Shown here piece after piece: positions 1 through 5,086 of a stretch of 5,086 nucleotides of DNA. The stretch is from an uncultured Acholeplasmataceae bacterium (GTDB lineage Bacteria; Bacillota_I; Bacilli_A; Acholeplasmatales; Acholeplasmataceae). The stretch spans positions 1 to 5,086 of the forward strand of contig CALKAH010000249.1 in assembly GCA_937983315.1 (NCBI GenBank), read 5' to 3'. The number at the start of each line of letters is the position of its first letter. The first letter of the stretch is position 1. The notes below the pieces were generated by a model. The model was given only the letters and a program-made list of their open reading frames with translations, did no database searches and had not been told where the DNA came from. The position numbers and the translations under genes are program-made.

Positions 1-44
1 ATCGTATTCGGTGACTGGAGTTCAGACGTGTGCTCTTCCGATCT
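1..44 (+). other. Untrimmed Illumina sequencing adapter (artefact)
   Basis: Bases 11-44 match, as I recall it, the whole 34-nt Illumina read-2/multiplexing adapter, starting GTGACTGGAG and ending GCTCTTCCGATCT. Bases 1-10 fit the end of the P7 primer (AT of its GAGAT terminus) followed by an 8-nt index, CGTATTCG. This is library-construction DNA left on the end of the contig and not part of the genome. Native sequence starts at base 45. Any start codon, ribosome binding site or promoter read in 1-44 is spurious. The adapter match is very secure; the index reading is an inference from position. Confidence 0.97.
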
Positions 45-47
45 AAA

Positions 48-110
48 ATGATGGTAATGATGTGTATGTTGTTGAGTATGTGGTTTCTGTTCACTCAATC
101 GACGTACGCC
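48..110 (+). other. Signal peptide coding segment
   Basis: Residues 1-21 of the surface protein form a methionine-rich hydrophobic core (MMVMMCMLLSMWFLF) followed by a polar stretch TQSTYA and then N-G. This fits a Sec signal peptide with AXA-like cleavage after Ala21 (T-Y-A). The cysteine at residue 6 lies inside the core and is not in a lipobox at the cleavage site, so lipoprotein processing is unlikely. The usual Lys/Arg-rich n-region is missing apart from one AAA codon at 45-47, which supports loss of the 5' end at the adapter junction. Confidence 0.8.
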
Positions 111-3100
111 AATGGTCAGTTAGTTATTGAGGGTATCGATATTCAAAATGTGACACGCTATGAAGCGCTCAACATCGATGTCAACATCCAGTCAGACAGT
201 GCGATCAATACGGTGACTCTGTACTATCGGATGCAGGACAACCTGCCCTATCGGAGCGCCTTGATGCAGCATGTCGAGGCAGGGTTATACCGTCACACAT
301 TGACGCCCTTTCAGACGTGGTCACTCGAGATTGATTACTACGTCGTCGCAACGAACGCAGATCTCATGGAGGGAACGCTTGGCAGCGAATCCCTACCGAG
401 AACCATCACGCTCAACGACTTCGATTACGAGGTGGAAAATCTCCCCAAACTATTGATTACCGAAGCCTATACGGCGGGAGCGGATCCCGGCAATCGCGTG
501 GAGTTTTTTGAGGTCTATAACGCGTCGAGCGAGACGATCAATCTCTTCGATTATAAGTTTCAATATGTGTCAAGACTTTACTCAGGGACGCTCGCATCCC
601 CAACATTTGATCTCCAGTATGCCGATCGCGAAATCAACTATGGTTCATTGACATCGTTCAATCTCGAACCGGGTGAAGTCGTGGTCATCCTTAACGGGAT
701 GGTGGAGACCACCATCTATCAGGATAAGCCAGCCCTACAATACTTCAATGAGTATTTTGGTACGAACCTAGTTCTCCACGAGAACGCGCTGTTCATGACG
801 GTGACCACAGGTGTGCCGGGCAACAACGCAGCTGGAGGCATGAATTCGAGAGGGTGGGCGATCAAGACTTCAACGGATGTCTTGGTGTCACAGATCTTTT
901 TTCATCTCAACCCGGATGGAAGCAATTTCGCAACGAACAATACGGGAAGTCTTCCCGCATCAGGGCTCAACAGCATTCAATACGGCTTTAAGCAGATGAC
1001 GATTCAGATGGATATGAACGATCCCAAGAGACCCTTTATGTCGCTGATCAGCGCTGACGAATATCCGGCGAATCCTGGAAGCGTATGGACAGATCAAGTG
1101 CCTGTATCATCCGCTGAGCAAGCACCATTATTAACGATCTTGAACTCCAATCATCAACAAAGCCTTAATGTTAATCAATCGACCATCAATTTAGAAACAG
1201 TCATGAATGGCCTCATTGAGATCACTCATCGCGGGTATGATTATGAGATTGAATATCTTGTTACGAAAGATGATCAACCCATAACTGTTGATCAAAACAC
1301 CATTCCTGCTTTGCAAGGGATTTATAAAGTGCAACTCCGTATTTCCCCATCTATTAACGGTCAATTTGACATGTTTGTTAGCGACATAATCACATTAGAA
1401 GTGTTGAATGAATTAATCGCTCCACAGTTAACAATTCATGAAAGTGTCGTTGTTTATTCAGAGACAACTCCTCCGGCATCCCTTGATCTTTTACAGCTTT
1501 TCGAGGATGCCTATTCAATACAATACGGAAGCTATGAGGGATATGTGTCAATAGAGATTCGTGTCTACGATCATTTATCGCAATTAGTCGCGACACCAAA
1601 CAACATCATGTCTTATCAGTTAGGTGAATATCAAGTAAGAATTGTCTTAAAGCCAACGGTCGTTGATCTATTCAGTGATGTTATCAGTGATGTAATCACG
1701 TTATCGATTGTTTCAGATAATCAAGCACCTGCTATTTCAAATGTCATCATTGATGGCGAATATCGATCGACTATCACGATTTCTATCGATGTCAATGAAA
1801 ACCAAGGTTTGAAAGCAGAACAAGGTGTGATGTTATATTATGCATTAGCTAATCAGCAGATTCCTAAAGGTCTCGCTCAAGCAACATTCTTTTCAGCTGA
1901 AATGACTTCAACCAATCAGTTAACATTTGAAGTCAGCATACCGAGCAACTTAACGTGGTCGCAACAAATTCATTATTATATTGAAGCGATTGATGCATCA
2001 GGAAATGTCGGAACATTTGGAACAAAACAAGATCCTAAAGTCATTGAACTTGATGTTCCAGTCTATGCATCAACCGATCAACCACATCTGTTGATTACTG
2101 AAATCTTTGTTGGTGGTGGTGCAACTTCAGATCCCTATGAGTTTTTTGAAGTTTATAACAATTATTACCAACCCATCAATTTATTCAGCTACCAATTTTT
2201 CTATGTCAGCAGAATCTTCACCAACTATGATACGCGTAATATGCAAATTGAATATTCACGCAAATTCGTTCAGTGGGGAGCATTGACAGAGTATTATCTA
2301 CAACCTGGTCAAACAGTCGTATTTGCAAATGGTGCTGTTTCTGGTATTCCTACAACTGATGCACAGTTCAATAGTTATTTCCCGGGTAGTAGCGTTCAAG
2401 CGGGTGTCAATTACTTCAACATACTCAACGAAGATCTCACCATATTAAATGCGACAGGGACCAATGGTGCTGGAGGATTAAACTCGCGCGGTTGGGCAAT
2501 CAAGAATGCAGATGGCGACTTGATTAGCCAAGGATATACCCATTTAAATCTTGATGGAAGCAACTTACCAAAAGGGGCGTCGTCACTCTCTGCAAATGGT
2601 GCAAACAAGACAACGCTCATGTATGGTTTTAGACAGATGCAACTAGCAGATACAGCGAACACAGATCCCAACAATACATGGAATCAACTTTTAAGTGCTG
2701 ACCAATTCAGTGCAAATCCCGGTTGGGTCTTCACAGGACAAGTTCCGGCTTCATTTGCACAACCATCTCCAACGATAACAACCCTACAGAACTCTACCAG
2801 TATGAGTTTACAAAGTGGTGATGCAAGTATCAATATTCATGAATTGCTTAATACGATTTATACCATTCAACCGTTTGGCTTTGAAGATGAGTATTTAATC
2901 TCATATGAAGTCACATTGAATGACTCTACGACAATCGTAGAGACATCCATTGATGCGATCATCGGTCAATACACGGTTCGGGTTATTCTTACATCCAAAA
3001 ATCCTTATGGATTCTCAACCATCTACTCAACCCCCATTACGTTAATTATCAATTCGAGTGCTGTTGCACCAGAAATTGAAATTAATAACGATCGATTAGA

Positions 3101-4328
3101 TGTTGATATCACAGGTCTCAGTGTACTTGATATCGAGCAATTACTTGAACCACTTTATGTCATCACTTATCATGATTTTGACGCGTCTGATGTCATCATA
3201 GAATATCGAATCACACTTGGTGGTCAAGATGTCGTCATTAATGATGGTACGATTATTCCACTTGCAGGAACATACAACATACGAATTATCCTCAAACCAG
3301 TTCAGCAAGATGACTTTGTAACCATTGAATCAACCGAAATCACATTAAGACAATTTAAAGAAGCGCCAGTATTAACACCAGAAGCGTCCGTCATCTATCG
3401 AACAATTGCTGCAGGTCAAAACAGTATAAACTTATCATGGCTCTATGAGTTTAATCCTGGAGGATTTGATGATGAAGAATTTGTCATCTCCTATCGAGTG
3501 ACACGTGAATCACAACAGGTTCACCTCATTGGTAGTACAATCATGCCAACTCCTGGGACATATCGTGTAACGTTTAATGTCGATCCAGTGAATGAGGGAG
3601 CATTCGAACCAATCTCTATCACAGTAACCATGATTGCTACTAAAGTTGCACCTACGATTGCACTTAATGACGAATACTTATTAACACAGCAAATTTACCG
3701 CAATATGTCTACCATCGATTTACTCAATATGTTCTTTGTTTATGGTGGTGCTTTTCAAACCAGTGAATATCAAACCAGCATATCTGTGAAAAAGGAAACA
3801 GAAAATATTCCAGTGATCTTTGGCACAATTCCTGCAATTCCAGGTATTTACGAAATCATAATCTCTGTTAGACCTACAGTATCTGGTGCTTTTCCAGATG
3901 TGATCATGGATGATATTATATTGCTTCTTGAGCCAGCTCTTCCTGAGATAAATGCGACAACCAACCAAACCATCATCGTTGAAAAAGCCAATGATTCCGT
4001 TTCGCTTACCGATTTATACAGCATCTCTGGAGGTTATTATGCATTAAGTGATTTGATCATCACCTATGAAATTAGTAAAAACGGATCATCAGTTAATGTT
4101 GAAGATCATGTGCTTGAAGCTAAAAATGGAACCTACGAAATTACCATTACGGTATCTCATCAACAAGGTGCTTTTAGCCCTATTCATGAAGTCATAATGT
4201 TGACGATTGATAATCGTGGACAAACGACAAGACAAACCATCGTGATTGCGACAATATCAACATCTGTTTTAGCGACATCAGCTATCATGTTCTTTGTGAT
4301 TCGAAAGAAAAGACTCATCGGCATTTAG
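48..4328 (+). CDS. Large surface protein with two lamin-tail-like domains and seven Ig-like repeats; C-terminal membrane anchor; 5' end probably truncated
   Basis: Function not known; probably an extracellular, membrane-anchored adhesin or scaffold. Numbering from the ATG at 48 (1426 aa): signal peptide 1-21 (cut after TYA), Ig/FN3-like domain about 25-123, lamin-tail-like domain (LTD) 135-351, Ig-like repeats 361-453 and 458-557, second Ig/FN3-like domain 560-669, second LTD 681-901, five more repeats at 908-1004, 1007-1103, 1106-1199, 1201-1294 and 1297-1389, transmembrane helix 1397-1418, then RKKRLIGI. Both LTDs open with LLITE, followed by EFFEVYN and INLF, as in bacterial LTD proteins. 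The only cysteine is in the signal peptide. There is no LPXTG motif. The true start is uncertain: an in-frame GTG at 30 lies in adapter sequence, and the only native codon before ATG-48 is AAA (Lys). The signal peptide lacks a basic n-region, so the real start is probably upstream and lost. The first 1.1 kb is GC-richer than the rest. Stop TAG; a hairpin follows. Confidence 0.9.
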   Translation: MMVMMCMLLSMWFLFTQSTYANGQLVIEGIDIQNVTRYEALNIDVNIQSDSAINTVTLYYRMQDNLPYRSALMQHVEAGLYRHTLTPFQTWSLEIDYYVVATNADLMEGTLGSESLPRTITLNDFDYEVENLPKLLITEAYTAGADPGNRVEFFEVYNASSETINLFDYKFQYVSRLYSGTLASPTFDLQYADREINYGSLTSFNLEPGEVVVILNGMVETTIYQDKPALQYFNEYFGTNLVLHENALFMTVTTGVPGNNAAGGMNSRGWAIKTSTDVLVSQIFFHLNPDGSNFATNNTGSLPASGLNSIQYGFKQMTIQMDMNDPKRPFMSLISADEYPANPGSVWTDQVPVSSAEQAPLLTILNSNHQQSLNVNQSTINLETVMNGLIEITHRGYDYEIEYLVTKDDQPITVDQNTIPALQGIYKVQLRISPSINGQFDMFVSDIITLEVLNELIAPQLTIHESVVVYSETTPPASLDLLQLFEDAYSIQYGSYEGYVSIEIRVYDHLSQLVATPNNIMSYQLGEYQVRIVLKPTVVDLFSDVISDVITLSIVSDNQAPAISNVIIDGEYRSTITISIDVNENQGLKAEQGVMLYYALANQQIPKGLAQATFFSAEMTSTNQLTFEVSIPSNLTWSQQIHYYIEAIDASGNVGTFGTKQDPKVIELDVPVYASTDQPHLLITEIFVGGGATSDPYEFFEVYNNYYQPINLFSYQFFYVSRIFTNYDTRNMQIEYSRKFVQWGALTEYYLQPGQTVVFANGAVSGIPTTDAQFNSYFPGSSVQAGVNYFNILNEDLTILNATGTNGAGGLNSRGWAIKNADGDLISQGYTHLNLDGSNLPKGASSLSANGANKTTLMYGFRQMQLADTANTDPNNTWNQLLSADQFSANPGWVFTGQVPASFAQPSPTITTLQNSTSMSLQSGDASINIHELLNTIYTIQPFGFEDEYLISYEVTLNDSTTIVETSIDAIIGQYTVRVILTSKNPYGFSTIYSTPITLIINSSAVAPEIEINNDRLDVDITGLSVLDIEQLLEPLYVITYHDFDASDVIIEYRITLGGQDVVINDGTIIPLAGTYNIRIILKPVQQDDFVTIESTEITLRQFKEAPVLTPEASVIYRTIAAGQNSINLSWLYEFNPGGFDDEEFVISYRVTRESQQVHLIGSTIMPTPGTYRVTFNVDPVNEGAFEPISITVTMIATKVAPTIALNDEYLLTQQIYRNMSTIDLLNMFFVYGGAFQTSEYQTSISVKKETENIPVIFGTIPAIPGIYEIIISVRPTVSGAFPDVIMDDIILLLEPALPEINATTNQTIIVEKANDSVSLTDLYSISGGYYALSDLIITYEISKNGSSVNVEDHVLEAKNGTYEITITVSHQQGAFSPIHEVIMLTIDNRGQTTRQTIVIATISTSVLATSAIMFFVIRKKRLIGI
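120..1100 (+). repeat. Protein duplication unit A: Ig/FN3-like domain plus lamin-tail-like domain 1
   Basis: First copy of a module found again at 1725-2750. The Ig/FN3-like part carries VTLYYRM and, later, the strand motif IDYYVVATNA, matching VMLYYAL and IHYYIEAIDA in copy B. The LTD part opens with LLITE (450-464) and continues with EFFEVYN, INLF, QYVSR and PGEVVVILNG. Outside the usual LTD core, both copies share NSRGWAIK (843-866), HLNPDGSN, YGFKQM (981-998) and LISADEYPANPG (1044-1079). LTD folds are Ig-like beta sandwiches; in bacteria they occur on many secreted and surface proteins, and no ligand can be assigned here. Domain limits are approximate. Confidence 0.8.
1128..1718 (+). repeat. 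Ig-like repeats R1 and R2
   Basis: Two tandem modules of about 93-100 residues (R1 1128-1406, R2 1419-1718), related to the five modules after the second LTD. Shared features are a start of A-P plus beta strand, a leucine-rich segment (LDLLQLFEDAYSI in R2), an aromatic Gly-Tyr/Tyr-Glu region, a strand ending EYLVT or EIRVY, a G-x-Y turn (LQGIYKVQLRI, QLGEYQVRIVL), then P-x(5)-F and a final S-D-x-I-T-L strand. This resembles bacterial Ig-like families such as DUF5011/Big_3 in general layout only; the family assignment is inference. Confidence 0.7.
1725..2750 (+). repeat. Protein duplication unit B: Ig/FN3-like domain plus lamin-tail-like domain 2
   Basis: Second copy of the module at 120-1100, in the same domain order. 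The Ig/FN3-like part (1725-2054) has DVNENQGL, VMLYYAL and IHYYIEAIDASGNVG. The LTD (2088-2750) has LLITE (2088-2102), EFFEVYN, PINLF, FYVSR, PGQTVVFANG, NSRGWAIK (2481-2504), HLNLDGSN, YGFRQM (2622-2639) and LLSADQFSANPG (2688-2723). Similarity to unit A is plain at protein level along the whole length. At DNA level it survives only in patches, for example GAGTTTTTTGA in both copies, so the duplication is old and not a recent tandem copy. Confidence 0.8.
2769..4214 (+). repeat. Five tandem Ig-like repeats R3-R7 (stalk)
   Basis: Five modules of about 93-97 residues: R3 2769-3059, R4 3066-3356, R5 3363-3644, R6 3648-3929, R7 3936-4214. R4 to R6 begin A-P after a short linker. Each has a leucine-rich strand (for example SVLDIEQLLEPLYVITY in R4), an [IV]-x-Y-[ER]-[IV] strand, and the turn motif G-x-Y: IIGQYTVRV, LAGTYNIRI, TPGTYRVTF, IPGIYEIII, KNGTYEITI. 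P-x(5)-F and an I-T-L/V-T-M strand close R4 and R5. They are divergent in DNA, so not a recent expansion. The likely role is a rigid stalk holding the LTD head domains away from the membrane (inference). Confidence 0.72.
4236..4301 (+). other. C-terminal transmembrane anchor coding segment
   Basis: Residues 1397-1418 of the surface protein form a 22-residue uncharged hydrophobic helix (TIVIATISTSVL then ATSAIMFFVI), followed directly by RKKRLIGI and the stop. With an N-terminal signal peptide this predicts a type I topology: the bulk outside, the basic tail in the cytoplasm. There is no LPXTG or similar sortase motif before the helix, so a retained membrane anchor is more likely than covalent cell-wall attachment. 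This suits a wall-less or thin-walled host. Confidence 0.85.
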
Positions 4329-4340
4329 CCATCACATCAA

Positions 4341-4378
4341 GGTAGACTGAAGGCTTTTTATAAAGCCTTCAGTTTACT
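4341..4378 (+). terminator. Strong hairpin after the surface-protein gene; probable but imperfect intrinsic terminator
   Basis: ACTGAAGGCTTT (4346-4357) pairs perfectly with AAAGCCTTCAGT (4362-4373) around the loop TTAT, giving 12 bp. The stem can be extended outward by five more pairs, including two G-U, to 4341-4378. It starts 12 nt after the TAG stop. The downstream T-run is short (TTT, then ACTCATAATAAG), so termination may be partial and allow read-through to the next gene, or the hairpin may mainly protect the 3' end of the mRNA. Flanking sequence gives no T-run on the minus strand either. Confidence 0.65.
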
Positions 4379-4385
4379 CATAATA

Positions 4386-4392
4386 AGAGGGG
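4386..4392 (+). promoter_or_regulatory. Ribosome binding site of the GH13_18 phosphorylase gene
   Basis: AGAGGGG lies 7 nt before the ATG at 4400, a good Shine-Dalgarno match and spacing. It sets the start of the downstream gene. It is the only ribosome binding site that can be judged here, because the corresponding region of the first gene is replaced by adapter. Confidence 0.8.
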
Positions 4393-4399
4393 ACGCTCC

Positions 4400-5086
4400 A
4401 TGGATATACATAAACTTTCAAAAATGCTTCAGAATATTTATCCTCAGAAATATATTTCTGTTTTAGAAGATATCATCGGTTTAATTGAAAAGTGGAAAAA
4501 GTACAAGTTCAACAAGTATCAAGATATATCCGAAAAAGATATCTTTTTGATCACTTATGGTGATTCCATTTACTCAAAAAAAGAAAAACCTTTAAAGACA
4601 CTTCAAGTATTCCTTGATCATCATGTGAATGGTTTTATTAATAATGTTCATATTTTGCCGATGTATCCTTATACATCAGATGATGGTTTCTCTGTGGTTG
4701 ATTATCGTACTGTTCATCCTGATTTAGGTGATTGGCACGATATTGAATCACTCAGTATGAATTATGATTTGATGTTTGATGCTGTCGTGAATCATGCTTC
4801 AGCATCCAGTCAGTATTTTCAAAAATTTCTCAATGAAGAAGAAGGTTATACCCACTATTTTGTTGAGGGGAATCCCACACTAGACTATTCCAAAGTTGTG
4901 CGTCCAAGAACAACACCACTATTGACACCATTCGATAAAAAGACCCATCGCACATGGGTTTGGACCACATTCTCAGCTGATCAAGTTGATTTCAATTTTA
5001 GGGAACCAGCAGTTTTGATCGAGATGCTTGACATTTTATTATTTTATGTTCATCATAAAGCGCGTTATATACGTTTAGATGCGGTT
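4400..5086 (+). CDS. GH13 subfamily 18 sugar phosphorylase, N-terminal 229 residues (cut by window end)
   Basis: Cytoplasmic retaining glycoside phosphorylase of the sucrose phosphorylase group: it would split an alpha-glucoside with phosphate to give glucose 1-phosphate. Visible family features: a helical N-terminal extension of about 45 residues, DIFLITYGDSI (47-57), HILPMYPYTSDDGFSVVDYR (84-103), the LGDW motif (109-112), GH13 region I as DAVVNH (127-132), VRPRTTPLLTPF (167-178), VWTTFSADQVDFNF (187-200) and region II as RYIRLDAV, where Asp227 (5078-5080) is the expected nucleophile. The acid/base Glu and third Asp lie beyond the window; family members run to about 550-590 residues. The SSDDGFSV-type loop and N-terminal extension are nearer to glucosylglycerate/glucosylglycerol phosphorylase-like members than to the classical Bifidobacterium sucrose phosphorylase, but the acceptor cannot be decided from this part. 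No signal peptide. It may be transcribed by read-through from the gene before it; I see no convincing promoter in the 71-nt gap. Confidence 0.9.
   Translation, partial: MDIHKLSKMLQNIYPQKYISVLEDIIGLIEKWKKYKFNKYQDISEKDIFLITYGDSIYSKKEKPLKTLQVFLDHHVNGFINNVHILPMYPYTSDDGFSVVDYRTVHPDLGDWHDIESLSMNYDLMFDAVVNHASASSQYFQKFLNEEEGYTHYFVEGNPTLDYSKVVRPRTTPLLTPFDKKTHRTWVWTTFSADQVDFNFREPAVLIEMLDILLFYVHHKARYIRLDAV

Noticed and set aside
1390..1599. Minus-strand open frame of 69 codons
   Set aside because: It lies wholly inside the surface-protein gene opposite repeat R2, has no ribosome binding site that I can see and no recognisable protein features; it is a shadow of the plus-strand coding.
1672..1695. Imperfect tandem repeat of 12 nt (TCAGTGATGTTA / TCAGTGATGTAA)
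   Set aside because: It encodes SDVI twice, but repeats R1 and R6 have the same length and similar residues at this place (MFVSDIITL, FPDVIMDDI), so it is the normal strand sequence of the family and not an insertion or slippage tract.
2112..2120. GGT triplet run
   Set aside because: Only three units, encoding the GGG of EIFVGGGATS in LTD 2; too short for a phase-variable tract, and triplet changes would not shift the frame.
2411..2674. Minus-strand open frame of 87 codons
   Set aside because: It lies opposite the conserved part of LTD 2 (NSRGWAIK to YGFRQM), whose plus-strand reading is clearly under selection. No independent evidence for a gene.
3720..3968. Minus-strand open frame of 82 codons
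   Set aside because: It lies opposite repeat R6. Its cysteine- and aromatic-rich content looks like out-of-frame translation; no start context supports it.
4379..4384. CATAAT as a -10 promoter element for the phosphorylase gene
   Set aside because: It is only 15 nt from the ATG, so transcription would start in the ribosome binding site, and no TTGACA-like -35 sits at the right distance (TTTTAT at 4356-4361).
4321..4399. Possible riboswitch or small RNA in the intergenic gap
   Set aside because: The 71-nt gap is filled by one simple hairpin and a ribosome binding site; there is no room or conserved core for a known riboswitch.

Overview
The window is one end of an assembled contig from a low-GC bacterium. 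The best guess is a Mycoplasmatota/Bacillota-type lineage that keeps the standard genetic code, such as a member of the Acholeplasmatales or Izemoplasmatales. Reasons: the DNA is AT-leaning over most of its length; a large secreted protein with no cysteine in its mature part ends in a membrane anchor; and all 14 tryptophans in the two genes are TGG, with no in-frame TGA. This placement is inference; no rRNA or tRNA gene is present to fix it.

Layout. Bases 1-44 are not biological: they match an untrimmed Illumina P7-side adapter (probable 8-nt index, then the read-2 adapter ending in GCTCTTCCGATCT). Native sequence begins at base 45, inside or at the very start of a long plus-strand gene. That gene (48-4328, at least 1426 aa) encodes a surface protein: signal peptide, Ig/FN3-like domain, lamin-tail-like domain (LTD), two Ig-like repeats, a second copy of the Ig/FN3-LTD pair, five more Ig-like repeats, a C-terminal transmembrane helix and a short basic tail. 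A strong hairpin (4341-4378) lies just after the stop. A 71-nt gap then leads, through a good Shine-Dalgarno site, to the 5' part of a GH13 subfamily 18 sugar phosphorylase (4400 to the window end), cut before its second and third catalytic acids.

The two genes share a strand, but nothing suggests a joint function: one is a surface adhesin- or scaffold-like protein, the other a cytoplasmic phosphorolytic enzyme for a glucoside. The main points for a second look are the adapter and the false GTG start inside it, a sharp change in base and codon composition near base 1130 at a domain boundary, and the duplicated Ig-LTD architecture with its own conserved motifs. I found no CRISPR array, mobile element, RNA gene or defence-like system.
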